The position numbers were made by a program, and so were the translations under genes. Below are positions 1 to 7,531 of a stretch of DNA of 64,000 nucleotides, piece by piece. This DNA is from Mucilaginibacter robiniae (GTDB lineage: Bacteria; Bacteroidota; Bacteroidia; Sphingobacteriales; Sphingobacteriaceae), in contig NZ_CP051682.1 in assembly GCF_012849215.1 (NCBI RefSeq), positions 2,666,001-2,730,000 on the forward strand. Reading direction: 5' to 3'. The stretch's first letter is position 1. The number at the start of each line of letters is the position of its first letter. The notes below the pieces were generated by a model that saw only the letters and a list, made by a program, of their open reading frames with translations, was not told the DNA's origin and did not search any database.

Positions 1-252
1 GATTTCTTAAAGTTCAAAACAGTTAATTTGGGTTATACGCTGCCCAAATCTTTGTTAGGCAGAACAGGCTTATCAAGCTTACGAGTTTATGTAACCGCAC
101 AAAATCTGTTTATAATAACCAAATATCCTGGACCTGATCCTGAAGTTTCTTCTAATGGTGATTCTATTAACGGTAACAGTACTTCGGGTGTTGATAGAAA
201 TACCAGCCCGAACAGCAGGTCTTTTACTGCAGGTTTCTCAATTAAGTTTTAA
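1..252 (+). CDS. SusC/RagA-type TonB-dependent receptor, C-terminal end only (partial)
   Basis: The reading frame is open from the first base and ends at a stop before the SusD-like gene, so only about 83 C-terminal residues are in the window. The visible part has the usual last strands of a SusC-type barrel: a segment containing LRVYVTAQNLFIITKYPGPDPEV, here seen as VYVTAQNLFI followed by a GPDPEV turn, and a terminal aromatic strand ending in FSIKF. In this family the protein is a 22-strand outer-membrane barrel that imports glycans or peptides together with the SusD lipoprotein encoded next to it. The substrate cannot be told because the plug and N-terminus lie outside. The identification rests on the tail plus the SusD neighbour. 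Confidence 0.88.
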   Translation, partial: DFLKFKTVNLGYTLPKSLLGRTGLSSLRVYVTAQNLFIITKYPGPDPEVSSNGDSINGNSTSGVDRNTSPNSRSFTAGFSIKF

Positions 253-271
253 TCATTAATTTGAAAATGAA

Positions 272-1732
272 ATGAAAAAGAAATTTTTAATTATATTAGG
301 TATAGCATTATTGGGTAGTACGGCTTGCCAAAAAAGTAAGCTCTATCCAGTTTCGCAAACTTCTATTTCCAACCAAGATGGGCAGCCATTTTCCACTTCC
401 GCTCGTATCCAAAGTCAGGTGCTAGGCTTATATGCCACTATGAGAAGCGGACAATTATATGGAGGTCGGTATGAAGTGTATGAAGATGTAAAAGGTGAAA
501 ATTGGATTAATTCTACCTCAAATTCGGTAACCGCTTACCAGACTTGGACAGAAACGGTAAGCAGTACCAGTTCGGAAGTTTTAAACTTGTGGTCACAAGC
601 TTATTTAACCATTAATAATTGTAACCTTTTTATTGATGGTATGGCTTCTACAGGCACCGCTGTAGTAGGTGCTGCAACAAGTGCACAGTATGTAGCCGAA
701 GCTAAGTTTATCAGAGCTGCTGCTTATTACGCTTTATTGCAGTTTTATTGCCAGCCTTATGTAGTTAATAACGGTGCTAGTCCAGGCGTGCCATTACGCC
801 TTACCGGAAATTCTGCATATGGTAATTATGATTTAGCGCCTGTTACTGTAGCTCAGGTTTATGCGCAAATCATCAGTGATTTAAATGGTGCTGAAACTGG
901 ATTGCCTTTGGTATATTATACAACAGGAACCACTACAATTGATGCAGCCTCCAATACTACCAGAGCACACCGTAATACAGCTATAGCTTTTAAAACCAGA
1001 GTTTACCTGAGCATGCAGCAGTATGCTAATGTAATTACCGAAGCTAACAAAATTGTAAGCAGCGCCGCGCCTTTTACAGCTACTACAGGCTATCCTAACG
1101 CTTTACAAGCCAATGAGGTGAATATGTTTAAGGCTAATTATACCAACACAGAATACATTTTGGCCATGCCATTTAATGCTAATGAAACTCCTGGAACACA
1201 AAACCAAATAGCTACTTATTTCAGTGGTTTGGGTTCATCTGAGTTTTATTTAAATCCGAATGGTATTATTGCTGATGCTACCTGGAAAAGTACTGATACA
1301 CGCAGAAGCTTAATTACTGTGAAAAGTGGCCGTAGCTATCAACTGAAGTTTCCAACTTCTTCACCTTATACTGACTGGGTACCTGTAATGCGATATGCTG
1401 AGGTTGTTTTGAACTTAGCCGAAGCCCGTGCACGTACCTCAGGTATTGATGCGCAATCTATAGCTTTACTGAACGCCATTCGTGGTAGAAATGATGCAAC
1501 AACAGTATATACGGCCTCTAGTTTCAGTTCAGCTAATGACTTGATTAATGCGATTCTGAAAGAAAGAAATATCGAGTTTTTAGGTGAAGGTTTGCGCTGG
1601 TCCGATTTGATGCGTCTTAATTTGCCGATCCCTGCAAAATCAAACGTTCCACAAGTTAACCCTACAGATGCTTCTTACATTTGGCCAATGTCCGGTAATG
1701 AGCAATTGTATAACAAACTTATAGGTAGGTAA
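272..1732 (+). CDS. SusD/RagB family nutrient-binding outer-membrane lipoprotein
   Basis: The 486-residue protein starts with a lipoprotein signal (MKKKFLIILG...GSTAC, lipid-bearing Cys19). An N-terminal SusD-like segment and a TPR-like helical body follow (AEAKFIRAAAYYALLQFY is a typical TPR-region motif). The C-terminal RagB/SusD part has the family pattern VMRYAEVVLNLAEARA, then LNAIRGR, then ILKERNIEFLGEGLRWSDLMR near residues 370-450. SusD proteins sit on top of the SusC barrel as a lid and bind the substrate at the cell surface. It lies 19 bp after the SusC-like gene, so the two are surely one operon. No hydrolase genes follow, because a terminator and an opposite-strand gene end the unit; the substrate is therefore unknown. 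Confidence 0.93.
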   Translation: MKKKFLIILGIALLGSTACQKSKLYPVSQTSISNQDGQPFSTSARIQSQVLGLYATMRSGQLYGGRYEVYEDVKGENWINSTSNSVTAYQTWTETVSSTSSEVLNLWSQAYLTINNCNLFIDGMASTGTAVVGAATSAQYVAEAKFIRAAAYYALLQFYCQPYVVNNGASPGVPLRLTGNSAYGNYDLAPVTVAQVYAQIISDLNGAETGLPLVYYTTGTTTIDAASNTTRAHRNTAIAFKTRVYLSMQQYANVITEANKIVSSAAPFTATTGYPNALQANEVNMFKANYTNTEYILAMPFNANETPGTQNQIATYFSGLGSSEFYLNPNGIIADATWKSTDTRRSLITVKSGRSYQLKFPTSSPYTDWVPVMRYAEVVLNLAEARARTSGIDAQSIALLNAIRGRNDATTVYTASSFSSANDLINAILKERNIEFLGEGLRWSDLMRLNLPIPAKSNVPQVNPTDASYIWPMSGNEQLYNKLIGR

Positions 1733-1750
1733 GCTACAAAGTTTGATCAT

Positions 1751-1795
1751 AAAAAAGCCTCATCAGATTAAGCAGTTCTGATGAGGCTTTTTTTA
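1751..1795 (+). terminator. Rho-independent terminator after susD (bidirectional form)
   Basis: An inverted repeat AAAAAAGCCTCATCAG ... CTGATGAGGCTTTTTTT surrounds a short loop. The stem is about 14 bp, with an A-run on the left and a T-run on the right. It lies between the susD stop and the 3' end of the opposite-strand carboxypeptidase gene, so it can serve both convergent transcripts. Confidence 0.9.
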
Positions 1796-1801
1796 TAACA
1801 T

Positions 1802-2701
1802 TCAAAGGTAATTAACAGTTACTCTATCTTTCAGAACATTTAATTGTACTAATTTGCCCAAAAGCAAAGTTCTATTATCAGCCACATGCCCGGCTGGAAA
1901 ATCGAAACAAACAGGATAATTGTATTCTTTTACGGCATCTAAGATAATTTCCTGTGCTGTTTGCCCAAATGGAATGTCATTGTCCTTTAAATCAGTAAAG
2001 CCACCCACAATCAGGCCGGCCAGTTTTTTTAATTTGCTGGCTCGTTTCATTTTATACATCATACGGTCAATAGCATAAAGGTATTCCCCTACATCTTCAA
2101 TAAACAATATTTTTCCATCATATTGGTAGTCCGATACGGAGCCTGCTATAGAAACCAAAATAGCTAAGTTACCGCCAACCAGTACGCCTTCAGTTTGCCC
2201 CAATCGGTTTAGTGGATGGGGAGGTATTTGGTAACTTAAAGGTTCGCCAAACAAAGCCTTGCGTAAAGTTTCAAGTGATGGTAGCGAAGCATCGGGTAAG
2301 TTAATGGGCATTTGACCGTGAATGGTAACTAGCTCATGTATGCTATATAAATGAGCATGTAATACGGTAATATCACTAAAACCAATAATCCATTTAGGAT
2401 GAGTAACCAAGTGGTAAAGACGGAGTGAATCAATTATGCGGACAGTGCCATAACCCCCACGGGCGGCAAAGATAGCTTTGATGCTGTCATCATTAATAAA
2501 CTGTTGTAAATCTTGTGTCCGCAGCTCATCGGTGCCGGCAAACTGGTGGTGAGAGGCGGTGACAGTTTCACCTAAAACCACTTCCAATCCCCAAGATTGC
2601 AATAGCCTTACAGCATCATCCATAGGATGAGGTAACTTTTTAGCCGGACAAACAATGGCAACACGGTCGCCTTTACGCAGAAATGGAGGAGTTATGCTCA
2701 T
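1802..2701 (-). CDS. LD-carboxypeptidase (peptidase S66, LdcA/MccF family)
   Basis: The 299-residue protein has the S66 serine-peptidase layout. The nucleophile is Ser109 in IIGFSDITVLH, the glutamate lies in FIEDVGEYLYAIDRM (Glu202), and the histidine is His272 in DFPAGHVADN. These positions match the family catalytic triad closely. LdcA enzymes trim the terminal D-Ala from tetrapeptide muropeptides in the cytoplasm during cell-wall recycling; MccF relatives cleave microcin C. There is no signal peptide, in line with a cytoplasmic recycling role. The gene is divergent from metG with only 41 bp between the starts. Family assignment is firm; the choice between muropeptide and microcin-type substrate is not settled by sequence. 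Confidence 0.92.
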   Translation of the reverse strand: MSITPPFLRKGDRVAIVCPAKKLPHPMDDAVRLLQSWGLEVVLGETVTASHHQFAGTDELRTQDLQQFINDDSIKAIFAARGGYGTVRIIDSLRLYHLVTHPKWIIGFSDITVLHAHLYSIHELVTIHGQMPINLPDASLPSLETLRKALFGEPLSYQIPPHPLNRLGQTEGVLVGGNLAILVSIAGSVSDYQYDGKILFIEDVGEYLYAIDRMMYKMKRASKLKKLAGLIVGGFTDLKDNDIPFGQTAQEIILDAVKEYNYPVCFDFPAGHVADNRTLLLGKLVQLNVLKDRVTVNYL

Positions 2702-2708
2702 ATTGACT

Positions 2709-2716
2709 TATCTTTG
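2709..2716 (+). promoter_or_regulatory. Candidate -7 box (TATCTTTG) for metG
   Basis: TATCTTTG fits the Bacteroidota TAnnTTTG -7 consensus and lies 26 bp before the metG TTG start, which would give a leader of roughly 20 nt. I see no good -33 TTTG at the right spacing, so this is a moderate call. Confidence 0.45.
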
Positions 2717-2742
2717 CCAAAGTACAACAAGCAAACTGAATT

Positions 2743-4812
2743 TTGGAAACTCAAAAATATAAACGTTACACTATTACGGCAGCTCTGCCATACGCCAACG
2801 GTCCTAAACATATAGGTCATTTAGCAGGCGCTTATATACCGGCCGACTTATATGCCCGTTATCTACGTTTAAAAAGACGTGATGTAGTTTTCGTGTGCGG
2901 CTCTGACGAGCACGGAACGGCTATAGCTAATCAGGCTATGAAAGAGCATACTACTCCGCGCGCCATTATTGATAAATATCATGAACTAATTAAATATTGC
3001 TTTGGTAAGCTGAATATTTCGTTTGATATTTATCATCGCACCAGTGAACCTATACATCATGAAACTGCTCAGGAGTTTTTTATTAACCTGAATGATAAAG
3101 GCATTTTCACCGAGCAGGAATCAGAACAATATTTTGATGAGCAAGCGGGTGTTTTCTTGGCTGACCGCTATATTATAGGAACTTGCCCGGTTTGTGGCAA
3201 TGAAAATGCCTATGGAGACCAATGTGAAAAATGTGGTACCTCGTTAAGTCCGGAAGAGCTGATTGAACCACGCTCTACCCTAAGTGGTAACAAACCGGTA
3301 CTGCGCCCAACCAAACACTGGTATTTACCATTAGATAAATATGAAAACTGGCTGCGTGAGTGGATACTGGAAGGTCATGCTACGGATTGGAAAACTAACG
3401 TTTACGGGCAATGTAAAAGCTGGATTGATGGCGGCTTACACCCACGTGCCGTTACCCGCGATTTAGATTGGGGTATTAAAGTTCCGGTACCTGGTGCCGA
3501 TGGTAAAGTACTATATGTTTGGTTTGATGCACCTATTGGCTATATATCGGCTACCAAACAATGGGCTATCAATACAGGTAATGACTGGAAACCTTACTGG
3601 CAAGACCCGGATGCTAAGCTGGTGCACTTTATTGGTAAAGACAATATTGTGTTTCATTGTATCGTATTTCCGGCTATGTTGAAAGCTCATGGCGAGTTTG
3701 TATTACCTGAAAATGTGCCGGCAAACGAATTCATGAACCTGGAAGGTGATAAAATGTCGACCAGCCGAGGGTGGAGTATTGAAATGCATGAGTATTTGGA
3801 AGATTTCCCCGACAAAGTAGATGAATTAAGATACTACTTGACTGCTATTGCTCCTGAAACCAGTGATAGTGAGTTTACCTGGAAAGATTATCAAGCTCGC
3901 GTGAATAACGAGTTGGTAGCTATCTTGGGTAACTTGGTAAACCGGGTAATGATATTAATGCATAAGTTCTTTAATGGGCAGGTACAAACCGATGCTAGAG
4001 AGATTACTTTGACCCATGAAGGCTTACAAACGCAATTAAAGCAGTTGTATGCCGATTTGGAGCAAAGTTTTGAAAGCTATAAGTTCAGGCAGGCACAGCA
4101 GATTGTGATGGATATGGCTCGCTTGGGTAACCGGTATTTAACCGAGCAGGAGCCTTGGAAAACTATTAAAACCAACCCGGAAGCTGCTCGGAAATCTTTA
4201 CATAACTGTTTGGTACTAATTGGCCATATTGCTACCTGCTTGCAGCCCTTTTTACCGGGTACTGCTCAAAAACTATTAGCTATGTTGAACTGGCCGACTG
4301 ATATAATCCATTTCGATCAGCAAATCGCATTTGCCAATGAGCATCAGTTGAATGCAGCTTCATTATTGTTTGAGAAGCTGGAAGATGAGGTCATCGAAAA
4401 ACAGATACAAAAATTAATTAATAAAAAACAAGCAATGGAAGCACCAGCTATAGAAGTTACCACACCAACTTTAATGCCGGCTAAAGAAAATATTAACTAC
4501 GAACAATTTGCCGCTATGGACATCCGTATCGGTACCATTCTGACGGCTGAGAAAGTAGCCAAAACTAAAAAGTTGTTAAAGCTCACCATTGATACCGGTT
4601 TAGACCAGCGTACGGTAGTGTCAGGCATTGCTGAACACTTTGAACCCGATGCTATTATTGGTCAGCAAGTAAGCATTTTGGCTAACTTAGAACCGCGTGA
4701 AATTAAAGGTATCCTGTCACAAGGAATGATTTTAATGGCTGAGAATGCTGAAGGTAAACTAAGCTTTGTATCGCCAGGAGAAGGAATGCACAACGGTTCA
4801 GTAGTACGCTAG
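2743..4812 (+). CDS. metG: Methionine--tRNA ligase, with C-terminal tRNA-binding domain
   Basis: This 689-residue class I aminoacyl-tRNA synthetase charges tRNA-Met in the cytoplasm. The HIGH-type signature is in PYANGPKHIGHLAGAY (residues about 16-31). A zinc knuckle shows as CPVCGNE...CEKCG near 147-165. The KMSKS-type loop is KMSTSRG near residue 340, and a DALR-type anticodon-binding helical domain follows. From about residue 585 a separate EMAP/Trbp-like OB domain (MDIRIGTILTAEKVAKTKKL) ends the protein, as in the long dimeric MetG form. The start codon is TTG: an in-frame TGA sits two codons upstream, and the first internal ATG lies beyond the HIGH motif, so no ATG start is possible. 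Confidence 0.97.
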   Translation: METQKYKRYTITAALPYANGPKHIGHLAGAYIPADLYARYLRLKRRDVVFVCGSDEHGTAIANQAMKEHTTPRAIIDKYHELIKYCFGKLNISFDIYHRTSEPIHHETAQEFFINLNDKGIFTEQESEQYFDEQAGVFLADRYIIGTCPVCGNENAYGDQCEKCGTSLSPEELIEPRSTLSGNKPVLRPTKHWYLPLDKYENWLREWILEGHATDWKTNVYGQCKSWIDGGLHPRAVTRDLDWGIKVPVPGADGKVLYVWFDAPIGYISATKQWAINTGNDWKPYWQDPDAKLVHFIGKDNIVFHCIVFPAMLKAHGEFVLPENVPANEFMNLEGDKMSTSRGWSIEMHEYLEDFPDKVDELRYYLTAIAPETSDSEFTWKDYQARVNNELVAILGNLVNRVMILMHKFFNGQVQTDAREITLTHEGLQTQLKQLYADLEQSFESYKFRQAQQIVMDMARLGNRYLTEQEPWKTIKTNPEAARKSLHNCLVLIGHIATCLQPFLPGTAQKLLAMLNWPTDIIHFDQQIAFANEHQLNAASLLFEKLEDEVIEKQIQKLINKKQAMEAPAIEVTTPTLMPAKENINYEQFAAMDIRIGTILTAEKVAKTKKLLKLTIDTGLDQRTVVSGIAEHFEPDAIIGQQVSILANLEPREIKGILSQGMILMAENAEGKLSFVSPGEGMHNGSVVR

Positions 4813-4841
4813 CAAGCAGGTGCAGAAATAAGTAAATATGT

Positions 4842-4877
4842 AAATGTGCAGATGATTTAATTAAAATTTGCACATTT
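4842..4877 (+). repeat. Hairpin between metG and tRNA-Arg
   Basis: A 9-bp perfect inverted repeat (AAATGTGCA ... TGCACATTT) has an AT-rich loop of about 18 nt. It lacks a T-run, so it is either a weak metG terminator or a processing structure before the tRNA. Confidence 0.4.
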
Positions 4878-4897
4878 GCATAGCCTAACATTTGAAT

Positions 4898-4969
4898 GGC
4901 CCCGTAGTTCAACGGATAGAATAGAAGTTTCCTAAACTTTAGATACGCGTTCGATTCGCGTCGGGGCTA
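4898..4969 (+). tRNA. tRNA-Arg (anticodon CCU)
   Basis: A full 72-nt cloverleaf can be drawn. The acceptor stem is GGCCCCG with CGGGGCT (one G-U pair), the D stem GTTC/GAAT, and the anticodon stem GAAGT/ACTTT with loop TTCCTAA (anticodon CCT, reading AGG). The variable loop is 4 nt and the T stem is ACGCG/CGCGT with loop TTCGATT. The discriminator base is A and CCA is not encoded. A terminator follows within 25 bp. The gene borders an AT-rich accessory-looking stretch, which fits the common use of tRNA genes as integration targets, but I found no second copy of the tRNA 3' end downstream. Confidence 0.95.
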
Positions 4970-4990
4970 CTATCATTAAATTTTGAGTTC

Positions 4991-5031
4991 AAAAACCGCT
5001 TTTTATCAAATAGAAGCGGTTTTGTTTTTTT
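4991..5031 (+). terminator. Rho-independent terminator after tRNA-Arg
   Basis: An inverted repeat AAAACCGCTT ... AAGCGGTTTT (10 bp, loop of about 11) is followed by TTTTTTT after one G. It ends the tRNA transcript. Confidence 0.88.
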
Positions 5032-5516
5032 GCACTTTTTTGCTTTTGCAAGAAAATGAAGCTTTACGGTTTTGTGCTGTTTAGTAATATAAAAAAGGCA
5101 GAATTTGATCAAAGATATGTTTTGCTTAACTAGGTTGAGGTATTTGCGATTATCCACTTTCTGAACAGTTGCAAGCTGTGGCTGGCTCGGTGCTGATTGT
5201 TTAATGGGGGATGGTGTAGAAAGAGGCGCGGATTGTTGTTGCGGCAACTGCTCTGCTAACTTTTTAGTTCAACTACCAACTTTTAGTTAAAAAATTAGTA
5301 ACACCAACATTAATAAACATGTGATAGTAGAATTGGCTGCCACCATTAGTCCTAAACAACTTAATACCAACATCAAATTCTCGACTACTGTTAAGCCACT
5401 CTTTTACACTTTCCATTATGCAAATAGTAGAGAATGTAGTTTAAAAAAAAAGGACAAGCCAATCACGTATCAAGACCTAACGAAGTTTATATTTGTGTGT
5501 ACTTAAACTTTACACA
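5032..5516. other. AT-rich stretch without a convincing intact gene
   Basis: No intact gene is supported here. On the minus strand a frame from about 5285 leftwards gives a coding-looking run with a KKLAEQLPQQQ segment and a Gln/Pro/Ser-rich linker. It then degrades into Lys-rich low-complexity sequence and runs into the tRNA, so at best it is a relic of an inactivated gene. The plus strand has only a weak frame with no recognisable content. Confidence 0.45.
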
Positions 5517-6275
5517 ATGAAAAGAATCGTTATAAAAAATGGAGATATACCTTTAAATTATTATACTTTATTATCCTTTTTAGAAGATTACAAAATCAAC
5601 TTCTTTACTCTAAATTTTGCTCAACTACTATTAAGCGAAGAAATTTATAAAGGTTATTCTGATAGTACATATGATCGAGTAGTCAAATTTTATAGAGCCG
5701 GTCATGCTGAAATTCAAAAGCTGCATGACACAGCATATATAGATCCAAATTCACTTAGGACAGTGGAACTACAGAAAGATATTATACAGGATAATTTTAA
5801 TAAACTTACGCGATTTGGAGCAGTTGATATCGAAAGTACCCTTGCTTCTTTAAACTTCCAAAACTTTCATTTTATACGAACAAAATTTATAAATTCCATT
5901 TATGAAATTTTAGAAAAATATATATTAAAATATGAGCAACAGTTTGAAAAATCAATATCTCGTAGAACCCATTTAAGAAATAGGCTACAGATGAAAGATT
6001 GGTACATAATGCTTTATATCTTAAGAAATACTGCCTCACATGCTGATGGCCTTGAGACTCCTTTTATTAAATATAGCTTTTTGAAAAGTTTGCCTAAAAA
6101 TACATTTGTATGGAAAGAGATCAGCGTTACAGTCGGAATGCTATCACATCAAATCAGGTACAACAACGATGAACTATTAGAACTCTACAATGAGTTACAT
6201 CAATTTATTAAATGCAACTTTGACTTGTTTACAAAAAGTAATCGCGGAGAAATATTGACTAAACTATTAACATAG
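5517..6275 (+). CDS. HEPN-motif protein of unknown role (possible RNase)
   Basis: This 252-residue protein is Lys/Ile/Asn-rich and not a family I can name outright. Near the C-terminus it has RNTASH (Arg170-Asn171 ... His175) inside a predicted helix (WYIMLYILRNTASHADG). This is the RX4-6H signature, with a polar residue after Arg, that marks the active site of HEPN ribonucleases in toxins, abortive infection and CRISPR effectors. The rest looks all-helical. No MNT nucleotidyltransferase or obvious antitoxin lies beside it. I chose the ATG at 5517; an in-frame TTG 24 bp earlier is also possible. Its AT-rich composition and place next to a tRNA suggest acquired DNA. HEPN is inferred from one motif. 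Confidence 0.55.
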   Translation: MKRIVIKNGDIPLNYYTLLSFLEDYKINFFTLNFAQLLLSEEIYKGYSDSTYDRVVKFYRAGHAEIQKLHDTAYIDPNSLRTVELQKDIIQDNFNKLTRFGAVDIESTLASLNFQNFHFIRTKFINSIYEILEKYILKYEQQFEKSISRRTHLRNRLQMKDWYIMLYILRNTASHADGLETPFIKYSFLKSLPKNTFVWKEISVTVGMLSHQIRYNNDELLELYNELHQFIKCNFDLFTKSNRGEILTKLLT

Positions 6276-6861
6276 CAATTATTTATTTAATAGACATGCA
6301 TAAGTAGTATATTTTTCCATATCTCCGCCACGCGCAATTTATTAAAACACCACTATTCAAGCTTTATTTACCCATTATAGGTACAAGCTCGGAGACAGCT
6401 GCTTTTGGGCAGTTTGTTCTAATGAATGTTCGCAAAACACTTGTCCGTCAGTGCTTCTTTCTATTCAAACGGATAATTAGCAGTTAACACTTCCATCTTG
6501 CGTTTTAGGTAACCACCTTGTTGATCACCGTTACGCCTTGCTCAACCGAGTACTGCTCCAACCTTGTTCTTTAGCGTACATTTCAGTAATGGTGAAGGAT
6601 AAGATGATGACACAAAACTCCCCTTTAATTTGGCTCTGCTTAATCAGTAAGCTTTCACAATCCTGCTCTGAATATTTCACAACAATAGAGTAAGAAACTT
6701 GCTCAAAAATATTAGTCATGTACTTAAAACAGTAGAGGATCAAAATATAGCTGAGCACTCAAGACTAGCTGTCAAATTTTCAAACCTAATCCCATCATAC
6801 TTGTTGCTCTCAAGAACTTTATGCACCTGATTTTTAGCACCAACATCTACAATATTCGAAA
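6276..6861. other. Gap with probable gene debris
   Basis: No intact gene is supported. Two minus-strand fragments read like protein but are broken by stops: about 6758-6531 (75 codons, contains ILSFTITEMYAKEQGW) and a stretch near 6862-6760 with VHKVLESNKYDGIRFENL. Neither matches a family I recognise. The region is best described as a degraded accessory segment between the HEPN gene and the AlkB-like gene. Confidence 0.4.
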
Positions 6862-7509
6862 ATGGAAACAGCACTACCTGGGTTATATTTATATCCCGAT
6901 TTTATTGACGAGACACGGGAGCAGCAGTTATTGAGCGAAATTGACAGCCAGACTTGGATAGTGGATTACTTAAGGCGGTTGCAATACTACGGCTATCGCA
7001 ATGAGCTAGACAAGCCTTATGATCTGATACCCTTTCCGGTTGCCATGCCGCCGATGATATACCAGCTATCACAAGAACTCGTAGAACAGAAAATTATAGA
7101 CCTTCAGCCAGACCAAGTGATTATTAACGAGTATGTTCCAGGAGAAGGCCTCAAACCGCATAAGGATAGGGCGTATTACGAGAATCAAATCTGTGGTGTG
7201 AACCTAGGCAGTGGCTGTGTAATGCGATTCATTAAAGGAAAGAATGAAGAGGTTATTGATATAGAGATACCAAGGCGCTCTATATATGTAATGCAGGATG
7301 ACGCCCGCAAGAAGTGGAAACATGGCATACCACCCCGAAAAAAAGATAAAGTGGACGGGAACGTACACCACAGAGAAAGACGCGTATCAATTACTTACCG
7401 TAAAGTGAAACCGAAAAAAGTACATCCTATTAACCCGGAAGGCAAGGTGGCTAAACTTCTGCAAGAGAAGTTTAACATCAGCCCTGAAGCTATAGCGCAG
7501 CTAAGCTAA
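6862..7509 (+). CDS. AlkB-like 2-oxoglutarate/Fe(II) dioxygenase
   Basis: The 215-residue protein has the double-stranded beta-helix core of AlkB enzymes. The iron triad is visible as His100-x-Asp102 in LKPHKDRAY and His154 in KWKHGIP. The 2-oxoglutarate arginine region is RRVSITYR (Arg174/Arg180). VIINEYVPGEGLKPH is the typical strand before the HxD. AlkB proteins remove alkyl groups from N1-meA/N3-meC in nucleic acids by oxidative demethylation; some relatives act on other substrates. The small size with few extra domains resembles stand-alone bacterial AlkB homologues of the ALKBH8/AlkB2 type. It converges on the neighbouring hypermodification-family gene with 17 bp between the stops, so a functional link through DNA bases is possible but unproven. 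Confidence 0.88.
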   Translation: METALPGLYLYPDFIDETREQQLLSEIDSQTWIVDYLRRLQYYGYRNELDKPYDLIPFPVAMPPMIYQLSQELVEQKIIDLQPDQVIINEYVPGEGLKPHKDRAYYENQICGVNLGSGCVMRFIKGKNEEVIDIEIPRRSIYVMQDDARKKWKHGIPPRKKDKVDGNVHHRERRVSITYRKVKPKKVHPINPEGKVAKLLQEKFNISPEAIAQLS

Positions 7510-7510
7510 G

Positions 7511-7531
7511 CCTAATCGGCTGATGATTAGG
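7511..7531. repeat. Short hairpin in the AlkB/hypermodification convergent junction
   Basis: CCTAATC and GATTAGG form a 7-bp stem around a 7-nt loop, overlapping the last codon and stop of the minus-strand gene. There is no T-run. It could act as a weak bidirectional terminator. Confidence 0.35.

Noticed and set aside
4939..5247. Minus-strand frame ending in ...NRTRI across the tRNA-Arg
   Set aside because: Its last part is the antisense of the tRNA and its terminator, and the middle is Lys-rich low-complexity sequence. This is a known false-gene pattern at tRNA loci. Only its Gln/Pro-rich start might be a relic of a real gene.
6531..6758. 75-codon minus-strand frame in the gap before the AlkB-like gene
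   Set aside because: No recognisable domain, poor codon pattern and stops on both sides with other broken frames around it. Treated as gene debris.
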